From Ancylobacter defluvii (lineage in GTDB: Bacteria > Pseudomonadota > Alphaproteobacteria > Rhizobiales > Xanthobacteraceae), in assembly GCF_018390605.1 (NCBI RefSeq), contig NZ_JAHBGD010000012.1:154226-218225 (forward strand): a DNA stretch of 64,000 nt. Reading direction: 5' to 3'. The notes beneath the pieces are model-generated. The model saw only the letters and a program-made list of their open reading frames with translations, searched no databases and had not been told where the DNA came from. Shown one piece after another: positions 57,957 to 64,000 of this stretch. The position numbers and the translations under genes are program-made. The first letter of the stretch is position 1. Every line of letters begins with the position of its first letter.

Positions 57957-58874
57957 ATGTTCCGCCGGCTCTATGACGCGCCCTATCTGCTCCTGTCGCT
58001 GACGAGCTTGTTCTGGGCCGGCAATATCGTGCTGGGCCGCCTCGCCGCCGGCCACGTGCCGCCGATCGGCCTCGCCTTCCTGCGCTGGGTGATCGCCTCG
58101 GCGATCCTCATTCCCTTCGCCTGGCCGCATATCCGGCGCGAAGCCCCCATGCTGCGCGGCCATGTCGTGGTGGTGCTGGTGCTGTCGCTCACCGGCATCG
58201 CCGCCTTCAACACCATGATGTATTGGGGGCTGCAATACACCCCGGCGATCAACGCGCTGCTGATCCAGTCGACCGGCCCGCTGATGATCGCCTTCTGGTC
58301 GCTGGCGATCAACCGCGAGCACCTGTCGCTCGGCCAGTTCGCCGGCATCCTGCTGTCGCTGCTCGGCGTGCTCGTCATCATCTGCCGCGGCGATCCGGCG
58401 GTGGCGCTGCATATCGACTTCAACATCGGCGACCTCTGGGCCATCGCCGCCATGGTGGTCTATGGCGCCTATTCGGCGCTGCTGGCGCGGCGGCCGGGAA
58501 TGACGGCGCTCGGCTTCCTCACCGTCTCCACCGTGCTCGGCAGCCTGATGCTGGCGCCGCTGTTCGCCTGGGAGCGGATGGAGGGCGTCCCCTTCCATGC
58601 CGATCTGAAGACGCTGGCCATAGTCGTCTATGTCGGGGTGTTCCCCTCGGTGCTCGCCTACCTCTGCTTCATCCGCGGCGTCCACCTTGTCGGGCCGAAC
58701 CGCGCCGCGCCGTTCTTCCATTTGATGCCGGTGTTCGGCTCGGTGCTGGCCATCGCCTTTCTCGGCGAGGCGTTTCGCCTCTACCACGCCGTGGGCTACG
58801 CGCTGGTGCTGTCCGGCATCGTCATCGCCACGCTGTGGGGCCGGCGCAAGGCCGCTCCGCTGCCGCCGGAATGA
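57957..58874 (+). CDS. EamA-family (DMT superfamily) transporter
   Basis: A 305-residue membrane protein with ten predicted helices and two EamA repeats, each with the typical NTMMYWGLQYTPAINALLIQ-like and FLGEAFRLYHAVGYALVLSG-like segments. Family members export amino acids or other metabolites. Its stop is immediately adjacent to the stop of the convergent GNAT gene. Confidence 0.88.
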   Translation: MFRRLYDAPYLLLSLTSLFWAGNIVLGRLAAGHVPPIGLAFLRWVIASAILIPFAWPHIRREAPMLRGHVVVVLVLSLTGIAAFNTMMYWGLQYTPAINALLIQSTGPLMIAFWSLAINREHLSLGQFAGILLSLLGVLVIICRGDPAVALHIDFNIGDLWAIAAMVVYGAYSALLARRPGMTALGFLTVSTVLGSLMLAPLFAWERMEGVPFHADLKTLAIVVYVGVFPSVLAYLCFIRGVHLVGPNRAAPFFHLMPVFGSVLAIAFLGEAFRLYHAVGYALVLSGIVIATLWGRRKAAPLPPE

Positions 58875-59723
58875 TCAGCCGAGCTCGAAGCTCGCCACCC
58901 CGTAGACCCGCTCCAGCGCCACCGGCCGCACCGGCCCGCGATACATGCGCGCGGTCTCGAACACCGGCGCGAAGCCGTGCCGCCCGGCCAGCGCCACCGC
59001 CGCCGCGTTCGGCTCGGGCACGTCGAGGAACACCTCGCCCCCACCCGCCTCGTCGAGCAGCGCGGCGAGCACCGCCGCGGCGGCCTGCGGGTCCTTGGCA
59101 TTGAGCGGGCCGATCTTGAATCCGGCGCGCGCCGGCCGGATCACCCCCCAGCCGGCCAGCCGGCCCTGGCGCAGCACCGCCCGCCCGACATGGCCGGGCG
59201 TGTCGAGCCAGGCTTGGAGGAAGGCCGGCCGCGCCGCCGGAAACACCCGCGCATCGTCCGCCGCCAGCTGCGCGAACGGCACGTCGCGCAGGTCGCTCGT
59301 CGCCTCCGCCCCGACGTCCGTGCCAGCGGCACCGATGGCGCGGTAGCGGATATTGCGGTGGGAGAAGGCGAAACCCTGGCGGCCGTAATTGGCCTGCTGC
59401 GCCACCACTCCGTCGAGGCCGATGCTGCGCCCCCCGGCATGGGCGAGACCCGCCTGCCACAGCTCGAAGCCCAGCCCACGCCCACGCAGTTCCGGCCGCA
59501 CGATGTAGAAGCCGAGGAAGCTGAAGGCCTGGTCGTAATTCACCACCGAGATCACCGCCGCCGGCGTCCCGCCGAGCTCGGCGATCAGGAAACCCTCGCG
59601 ATCGACGGCGGCGAAGCCATGCGCATCGGCGAGGCCCGGATTCCACCCCTCCCTGGCCGCCCAGTCGATGGCGAGGGGGATTTCCTCCAGCCGCATGGCG
59701 CGGATAGTAAGGCCGTCCTTCAC
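58875..59723 (-). CDS. GNAT-family N-acetyltransferase with C-terminal extension
   Basis: An N-terminal GNAT fold (FLGFYIVRPELRGRGLGFELW carries the acetyl-CoA loop) and a C-terminal second GNAT-like part (AAAVALAGRHGFAPVFETARMYRG). This layout occurs in YitH/HolE-type proteins. I use the GTG at 59723 because GGAAGGGAG lies just upstream; an ATG at 59747 without a ribosome binding site would add 8 residues. It converges with the EamA gene and is divergent from the channel gene. Substrate unknown. Confidence 0.82.
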   Translation of the reverse strand: MKDGLTIRAMRLEEIPLAIDWAAREGWNPGLADAHGFAAVDREGFLIAELGGTPAAVISVVNYDQAFSFLGFYIVRPELRGRGLGFELWQAGLAHAGGRSIGLDGVVAQQANYGRQGFAFSHRNIRYRAIGAAGTDVGAEATSDLRDVPFAQLAADDARVFPAARPAFLQAWLDTPGHVGRAVLRQGRLAGWGVIRPARAGFKIGPLNAKDPQAAAAVLAALLDEAGGGEVFLDVPEPNAAAVALAGRHGFAPVFETARMYRGPVRPVALERVYGVASFELG

Positions 59724-59762
59724 CGACTCGCTCCCTTCCCGCACCATTCAAGCGGCGCCTTC

Positions 59763-60194
59763 ATGATAAACGATCTCGTCCTCGGCCTCTCGGTCAGTCT
59801 CGTGGCCATGCTCATTCACCTCGCCGGCACCCTGCTCCTCGTGGTGCTGATGAACCCGTTCCATGACGTGATGCGCCACCGCGTCCATCTCCGCCTCACC
59901 GTCGCGCTGGTCGCCACCTATCTGGTGATGCTGGCGGCGCATGTGCTGGAGGTTGGCTTGTGGGGACTGCTCTACGATTCGCTCGGCCTCGCCGAGCGGA
60001 CCGAGGACGCCTATTACGCGGCCTTCGTCAATTACACGACGCTCGGCTATGGCGGGTCGCAGCGGGTCGCCGAGACCCGCCTGCTCGGCCCGCTCGCCTC
60101 GGCCAACGGCATATTGATGTTCGGCTGGTCGACCGCGCTGCTGGTTCTGGTGGTGCAGCGCCATCTGCCGGCCCAGCTGGCGACGCGGGACTGA
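59763..60194 (+). CDS. Small potassium-channel-like membrane protein
   Basis: A 143-residue membrane protein with helices at about 5-30, 45-70 and 108-132, and a pore-loop signature YTTLGYGG (filter at residues 93-98) between the last two. This resembles the Ion_trans_2 pore of K+ channels (TVGYG), with Leu for Val. There is no regulatory RCK or cyclic-nucleotide domain. The start codon has no obvious ribosome binding site. Confidence 0.75.
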   Translation: MINDLVLGLSVSLVAMLIHLAGTLLLVVLMNPFHDVMRHRVHLRLTVALVATYLVMLAAHVLEVGLWGLLYDSLGLAERTEDAYYAAFVNYTTLGYGGSQRVAETRLLGPLASANGILMFGWSTALLVLVVQRHLPAQLATRD

Positions 60195-60258
60195 CCGGCG
60201 GGACTGATCGGAAAACCGCGCGCAGCCTCCCGCAGGCGCGGGCCCAGCGGCCGGCCCG

Positions 60259-60618
60259 CTACGCGCCCGTGCACGTCAGGGGCGGCGCGCTCTCGCCCTT
60301 GGTGAGGTCGTAGAGATCGCCGTCCTTGCCCTTGCTCCACCAGATGAAGCGGCCGCCGGCATAGCGGGCGCCGGAGCCGGAGAGCACATTGGCCAGCACC
60401 ACGAACTCGCCGCCCACCGTCAGGCTCGCCAGCGCCACCGGCGGCGCGTTGTAATAGCTCACGGCGAGGCGGGAACCGTCGGCGCAGCGATAGGCGGCAT
60501 GGATCGTCTGCGCCTTCGCTCCCTTGGGCAGCGGAATGGCGAGCGTGTCGGCGCCCGCCGGGCCGGCGGCGGCGGCGGCCATGAGCAGGGCTGCGGCGTA
60601 CAGAGGTCGGTTGGTCAC
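60259..60618 (-). CDS. MliC-family periplasmic lysozyme inhibitor
   Basis: A 119-residue exported protein. A Sec signal peptide (RPLYAAALLMAAAAAG, cleavage near AGA-DT) precedes the MliC/PliC domain: YRCADGSRLAVSYYN, SGSGARYAGGRFIWWSKG, and a C-terminal Cys (LTCTGA) that should pair with the Cys of YRC. Such proteins inhibit C-type lysozyme. No lipobox is seen, so it should be soluble in the periplasm. GTG start after GAGGAG. It lies 10 bases downstream of puuE. Confidence 0.85.
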   Translation of the reverse strand: MTNRPLYAAALLMAAAAAGPAGADTLAIPLPKGAKAQTIHAAYRCADGSRLAVSYYNAPPVALASLTVGGEFVVLANVLSGSGARYAGGRFIWWSKGKDGDLYDLTKGESAPPLTCTGA

Positions 60619-60628
60619 GTCGGTCTCC

Positions 60629-61555
60629 TCATGCCGGCGGATGTTCGGCATGCCAATGGCGGGCGATGTCGATCCGCCGCGGCACCCACACCCGGTCATG
60701 GCCGGCGATATGGTCGAGGAAGCGCTCCAGCGCCACGATGCGCCCCGGCCGCCCGACCAGCCGGCAATGCAGCCCCACCGACATCATCTTCGGCGCCTCC
60801 GAGCCCTCGGCATAGAGCGCGTCGAAGCTGTCGCGCAGATAGGCGAAGAACTGGTCGCCGGAGTTGAACCCGCCGGCCACTGCGAAGCGCATGTCGTTGG
60901 CGTCGAGCGTGTAGGGAATGGTCAGGTGCGGCTGCGTCGGCCCCGCGACCCAATAGGGCAGGTCGTCGGCATAGGTGTCGGAATCATAGAGGAAGCCGCC
61001 CTCCGCCAGGGTGATCTGCCGCGAATTCACCGAGGTGCGGCCAGTGTACCAGCCGAGCGGCCGCTCGCCCGTCACCTGGGTGTGCAGGGCGATGGCGGCG
61101 TCGAAATCCGCCTTCTCCGCCGCGTAGCTATGGTCGCGATAGTCGATCCATTTCAGCCCGTGGCTGGCGATCTCCCAATCGGCCTCCTTCATCGCCGCCA
61201 CCGCCTCCGGGTTGCGGGCCAGCGCGGTGGCGACCCCGAACACGGTGACCGGCAGGTTGCGGCGGGTAAACAGCCGCCACAGCCGCCAGAAGCCGGCGCG
61301 GGCGCCATATTCGTAGATCGACTCCATGTTCATGTGCCGCACGCCCGGCCAGGGCTGGGCGCCGACGATCTCGGAGAGGAAGGCCTCGGAGGCGGCATCG
61401 CCATGCAGGATGCAGTTCTCGCCGCCCTCCTCGTAGTTCACCACGAACTGTACCGCCACCCGCGCCCGGCCCGGCCAGCGCGGATCCGGCGCGTGGCGGC
61501 CATAGCCGATAAGGTCGCGGGGATAGGGCTGGTGGTAGTCGAAGATCGGCGGCAT
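60629..61555 (-). CDS. puuE: Allantoinase PuuE (polysaccharide-deacetylase fold)
   Basis: A 308-residue protein with near-full-length resemblance to PuuE, a metal-independent allantoinase that hydrolyses allantoin to allantoate. Diagnostic stretches are PRDLIGYGRHAPDPRWPG, NYEEGGENCILHGD and HMNMESIYEYGARAGFWR. The start at 61555 begins at MPPIFDYHQPYPRD; the longer frame to 61780 is not conserved-looking. Allantoate breakdown yields glyoxylate, which connects to the gcl route in the same window. No other purine-degradation genes are present here. Confidence 0.9.
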   Translation of the reverse strand: MPPIFDYHQPYPRDLIGYGRHAPDPRWPGRARVAVQFVVNYEEGGENCILHGDAASEAFLSEIVGAQPWPGVRHMNMESIYEYGARAGFWRLWRLFTRRNLPVTVFGVATALARNPEAVAAMKEADWEIASHGLKWIDYRDHSYAAEKADFDAAIALHTQVTGERPLGWYTGRTSVNSRQITLAEGGFLYDSDTYADDLPYWVAGPTQPHLTIPYTLDANDMRFAVAGGFNSGDQFFAYLRDSFDALYAEGSEAPKMMSVGLHCRLVGRPGRIVALERFLDHIAGHDRVWVPRRIDIARHWHAEHPPA

Positions 61556-61805
61556 GCGGGGCACTCGCGGTACGGGACGCAGATACGACAGCCGTGCAAG
61601 GCATATGCCGGAAGCATGCGGCCGCCGCATGGGCGCCAAACTATCTCGTCGCCTACCGGCATAAAACTCGGGAAGCCTCTCGACAATCCGCGCCGGGCGC
61701 TTTTGATTGACCGCGCGCTTCGGCGCTGCCGCAATTCGTGCCGCCGGTAACTCCTGACGCTCGCAATTCCTGCCGCCCACACGTCATTCGCCAAAGGTCC
61801 CCGCC

Positions 61806-62453
61806 ATGTCGCTTCCCGATCCCAGCTTCCTGCTCGCCCGCGCGCCGGTCGTTCCCGTCGTCACCGTGTCCAGCGTCGCGGCGGGCGTGAAGCTTGCCCG
61901 TGCGCTGGTCGAGGGTGGGCTGCCGCTCATCGAGGTCACGCTGCGCACCCCGGCGGCGCTGGAGGCGATGGCCGCCATCGCGGCGGAAGTGCCCGACGCC
62001 GTCGTCGGCGCCGGCACCGTCACCCGGCCGGACCTGATCGAGAAGTCGATCGCCGCCGGCGCCCGCTTCCTGGTGTCGCCCGGCGTCACCCCGGCGCTGC
62101 TGGAAGCCTTCGCCGAGGCGCCGGTGCCGGTGCTGCCCGGCTGCGCCACCGCCTCGGAGGCGATGACGCTGGCCGCCATGGGCTTCTCGGTGCTGAAGCT
62201 GTTCCCGGCCGAGGCGGTCGGCGGCGCCAATCTGATCAAGTCGCTCTCGGCGCCGCTGCCGGATCTGCGCTTCTGCCCCACCGGCGGCATCGGCCCGGAC
62301 AATGTCGGCAAATACCTGTCGCAGCCCAACATCCTCGCCGTGGGCGGCTCCTGGGTGTGCCCGAACGATGCGATCGCCGCCGGCGATTGGGGCCGCATCG
62401 TCGAGCTCTCCAAGGCAGCCGCCAAGCTGCACCGCGCCGCCTTCCCGGCGTGA
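61806..62453 (+). CDS. eda: KDPG/KHG aldolase
   Basis: A 215-residue class I aldolase (TIM barrel) that splits 2-keto-3-deoxy-6-phosphogluconate into pyruvate and glyceraldehyde 3-phosphate, and in some members 4-hydroxy-2-oxoglutarate into pyruvate and glyoxylate. The key residues are visible: E43 and R47 (LIEVTLRT), T71 (GAGTVTR), and Schiff-base K131 (VLKLFPAE). It is separated from the KDG-kinase-like gene by 33 kb. The ATG at 61806 is preceded by a weak ribosome binding site. Confidence 0.93.
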   Translation: MSLPDPSFLLARAPVVPVVTVSSVAAGVKLARALVEGGLPLIEVTLRTPAALEAMAAIAAEVPDAVVGAGTVTRPDLIEKSIAAGARFLVSPGVTPALLEAFAEAPVPVLPGCATASEAMTLAAMGFSVLKLFPAEAVGGANLIKSLSAPLPDLRFCPTGGIGPDNVGKYLSQPNILAVGGSWVCPNDAIAAGDWGRIVELSKAAAKLHRAAFPA

Positions 62454-62472
62454 GGCGAGGCCCGGCGCCACC

Positions 62473-62895
62473 ATGATCCCCGCACCGGAGGTGCAGATCG
62501 ATTATGCCCGCGAGGCGCGGATCGGCGTCGAGGAGTATCGCCAGGTGCTCCTCGAATCCGGCCTGTCGCGCATCCGCCCGGTAAACGACGACGCGCGCCT
62601 CGCGGCGATCATCGAGGGCTCCAACCTCATCGTCACCGCCCGGCGGGCCGGCATCCTCGTCGGCTTCGCCCGCGGCGTTACCGATTCGAGCTGGGTCTGC
62701 TATCTGGCCGATCTCGCCGTCAGCCCCTCGGTTCAGGGCCTCGGCGTCGGGCGCGGTCTGATGGATGAGAGCTACCGCCAGCTCGGCGACGGCGTCGGCG
62801 TCATCCTGGCCTCAGTGCCGGAAGCGGTCGGCTTCTACGAGAAGTCCGGCATGGAGCGCATCCCCAACGTCTTCTGGCACCACCGCCGGTTCTGA
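62473..62895 (+). CDS. GNAT-family N-acetyltransferase
   Basis: A 140-residue single GNAT domain with the acetyl-CoA loop SPSVQGLGVGRGLMDESY and the C-terminal motif VGFYEKSGMERI. It is 19 bases downstream of eda and 3 bases upstream of the hydrolase signal-peptide ORF, so it is likely in one operon with both. Substrate unknown. Confidence 0.85.
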   Translation: MIPAPEVQIDYAREARIGVEEYRQVLLESGLSRIRPVNDDARLAAIIEGSNLIVTARRAGILVGFARGVTDSSWVCYLADLAVSPSVQGLGVGRGLMDESYRQLGDGVGVILASVPEAVGFYEKSGMERIPNVFWHHRRF

Positions 62896-62898
62896 CGC

Positions 62899-63069
62899 AT
62901 GCGCCGGGCAAGCCTCGTTGCCGCGCCCCTCCTCGCCGCGACCCTCGCCAGCCTGGCCGCGCCCGCCGGTGCCGCACCGCTGGAAGCGCCCGGCCCGCAG
63001 GGTCCTGGTGCGGCTGCCATCCGTCAACCATGTGCTGAAGAGCGTGGCGAGCGACGACCGCGCCGCTGA
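62899..63069 (+). pseudogene. Detached signal peptide of the alpha/beta hydrolase
   Basis: A 56-codon frame: a clean Sec signal peptide (MRRASLVAAPLLAATLASLA then APAGA) and a short mature part (APLEAPGPQG), which then runs into a 62-bp copy of the gene's own 3' end (63005-63066) and stops. Its TGA overlaps the next ATG by one base. Removing exactly the 62-bp copy joins this frame to the hydrolase frame and gives a normal 315-residue precursor. The intact gene was therefore probably 62899-63908. Confidence 0.75.
63005..63066 (+). repeat. 62-bp direct repeat, displaced copy
   Basis: Identical to 63759-63820 except for one base (C at 63055, T at 63809). Not a multiple of three, so it shifts the reading frame. 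Confidence 0.95.
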
Positions 63070-63908
63070 TGCCGGCGGCGGCGCACCCACCGGTGGCGCT
63101 GATCATCCCCGGCTCCGGCCCCACCGACCGCGACGGCGACAACCCGCTCGGCGTCAACGCCGCGCCCTATCGTCGGCTCGCCGAGGCACTGGCGGCGCAT
63201 GGCATCGCCAGCCTGCGCATCGACAAACGCGGCCTGTTCGGCAGCGCCGACGCCATACCCGACCCGAACGCCGTCACCCTCGACGACTACGCCGCCGACA
63301 TCCATGCCTGGGTGACGGCGCTGAAGGCCCGCACCGGTGCCGCCTGCATCTGGCTGATCGGTCACAGCGAAGGCGGCCTGGTGGCGCTGAAGGCCGCCGC
63401 CGATCCCGCCGGCATCTGCGGCGTCGTCCTCCTCGCCACGCCCGGCCGCCCGATGGGCGAGATGTTGCGCGAACAGTTCCAGGCCACCCCCGCAAATGCG
63501 CCCTATCGCGCCGCCGCCTTCGGGGCCATCGCGGCGCTGGAGGCCGGTCGCCACGTCGATCCGGCAACGCTCGCCCCGCCGCTGCGGCCGCTGTTCGCGC
63601 CGCAGATCCAGGGCTTCCTGATCTCCGCTTTCGCCTTCGATCCGGCGCCCGCGCTCGCCGGCCTCCGCCTGCCGGTGCTGATCGTGCAGGGAGGGCGCGA
63701 CCTGCAGGTGAGCGACGCGGACGCCCGCCGCCTCGCCGCCGCCCAGCCAAAGGCACGGCTGGTGCGGCTGCCATCCGTCAACCATGTGCTGAAGAGCGTG
63801 GCGAGCGATGACCGCGCCGCCAATCTCGCCACCTATGCCGATGCCGCCCTGCCGCTGGCACCCGGCGTGACGGAGGCGATCGCCGGCTTCATCGCCGCGC
63901 CGCGCTGA
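63069..63908 (+). CDS. Alpha/beta hydrolase (separated from its signal peptide)
   Basis: A 279-codon frame coding for a complete alpha/beta hydrolase core: oxyanion-hole region IIPGSGPTDRDGDNPLG, nucleophile elbow GHSEGG (Ser), Asp in VQGGRDLQVSD, and catalytic His in PSVNHVLK. Family members with this motif set are secreted serine esterases or peptidases, but here the signal peptide is in another frame. The ATG at 63069 overlaps the stop of the detached signal-peptide ORF (TGATG), so translation could restart and give a cytoplasmic protein. Either that, or the gene is inactive. Confidence 0.75.
   Translation: MPAAAHPPVALIIPGSGPTDRDGDNPLGVNAAPYRRLAEALAAHGIASLRIDKRGLFGSADAIPDPNAVTLDDYAADIHAWVTALKARTGAACIWLIGHSEGGLVALKAAADPAGICGVVLLATPGRPMGEMLREQFQATPANAPYRAAAFGAIAALEAGRHVDPATLAPPLRPLFAPQIQGFLISAFAFDPAPALAGLRLPVLIVQGGRDLQVSDADARRLAAAQPKARLVRLPSVNHVLKSVASDDRAANLATYADAALPLAPGVTEAIAGFIAAPR
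63759..63820 (+). repeat. 62-bp direct repeat, original copy
   Basis: This copy is in its natural place: it codes LVRLPSVNHVLKSVASDDRA, including the catalytic His region of the hydrolase. Confidence 0.95.
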
Positions 63909-63916
63909 AACGCAAA

Positions 63917-63942
63917 GCGCGCGGACCTCGCGATCCGCGCGC
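63917..63942. terminator. Possible bidirectional terminator after the hydrolase
   Basis: A 9-bp stem (GCGCGCGGA at 63917-63925, TCCGCGCGC at 63934-63942) with an 8-base loop. On the minus strand TTTGCGTTTC follows. It lies between the hydrolase and a possible convergent gene that enters from the right edge. Confidence 0.5.
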
Positions 63943-63967
63943 CTGCCGTCGGATAGCCGAGCGCCGT

Positions 63968-64000
63968 CAGAACGTCAGCGGCTTGGCCTGCTTCACATGC
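63968..64000 (-). CDS. Possible C-terminus of a minus-strand gene at the window edge
   Basis: Ten minus-strand codons ending VKQAKPLTF and TGA enter from the right edge. They follow the hairpin at 63917-63942 in the expected order for a gene end. Too little is present to identify the product, and the reading frame could be chance. Confidence 0.3.

Noticed and set aside
56664-58787. A 707-codon minus-strand open frame over the VOC and EamA genes
   Set aside because: Low-complexity antisense product; both plus-strand genes have recognisable folds.
60629-61555. Chitooligosaccharide or peptidoglycan deacetylase
   Set aside because: The fold is shared, but the PuuE-specific segments are present and there is no signal peptide.

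Overview
This is a 64 kb piece of a high-GC chromosome with dense, short-gapped operons and mostly ATG/GTG starts behind purine-rich ribosome binding sites. The gene content (FixL/FixJ-like two-component proteins, paired OxlT carriers, oxalyl-CoA decarboxylase, formyl-CoA transferases, glyoxylate carboligase, cyanide-insensitive-type cytochrome bd) and the style of the proteins suggest an alphaproteobacterium of the Hyphomicrobiales, most likely Xanthobacteraceae (Ancylobacter/Starkeya/Xanthobacter-like). That placement is inference from protein resemblance; there is no rRNA or tRNA gene in the window.

Layout. 1-6.4 kb: a sensor kinase cut by the window edge, two response regulators, an oxidative-stress trio (Dps, a peroxiredoxin, a DsbA-like thioredoxin-fold protein) and a second, paralogous sensor kinase. 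6.4-17.1 kb: export functions, namely a LysR regulator divergent from an MFS carrier, an EmrAB-like pair, and on the minus strand an RND pump operon (adaptor, permease) ending in a flavin monooxygenase. 17.5-23.3 kb: an AraC regulator followed by an FdhF/YdeP-type molybdoenzyme, cytochrome bd subunits I and II and an overlapping 63-residue membrane protein. 23.3-31.7 kb: housekeeping and mixed genes (RadC, methionine aminopeptidase, a double GNAT protein, an aminotransferase, a KDG-kinase-like sugar kinase, a CDF metal carrier, a lytic transglycosylase, a NUDIX hydrolase).

31.8-52.9 kb is the most coherent block: an oxalate and glyoxylate assimilation island. Two OxlT-type carriers import oxalate and export formate; two Frc-type CoA-transferases and Oxc convert oxalate via oxalyl-CoA to formyl-CoA and CO2. 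Gcl, Hyi and GlxR carry glyoxylate through tartronate semialdehyde to glycerate. A ketopantoate-reductase-like protein, a fumarylacetoacetate-hydrolase-family protein and SucCD follow. Two paralogous GntR/FCD regulators and one IclR regulator sit inside. A 17-bp operator, TGGCAT-N5-ATACCA, recurs upstream of the second gntR, upstream of the ketopantoate-reductase-like gene, and upstream of an orphan 43-residue membrane peptide at 53.6 kb, suggesting a small undescribed regulon. Three IclR-type boxes lie in front of gcl.

53-64 kb: a conserved membrane protein next to purA, a two-domain VOC (CatE-like) protein, an EamA carrier, GNAT proteins, a small potassium-channel-like protein, an MliC lysozyme inhibitor, a PuuE allantoinase, a KDPG aldolase, and an alpha/beta hydrolase whose signal peptide has been separated from its catalytic domain by a 62-bp copy of the gene's own 3' end.
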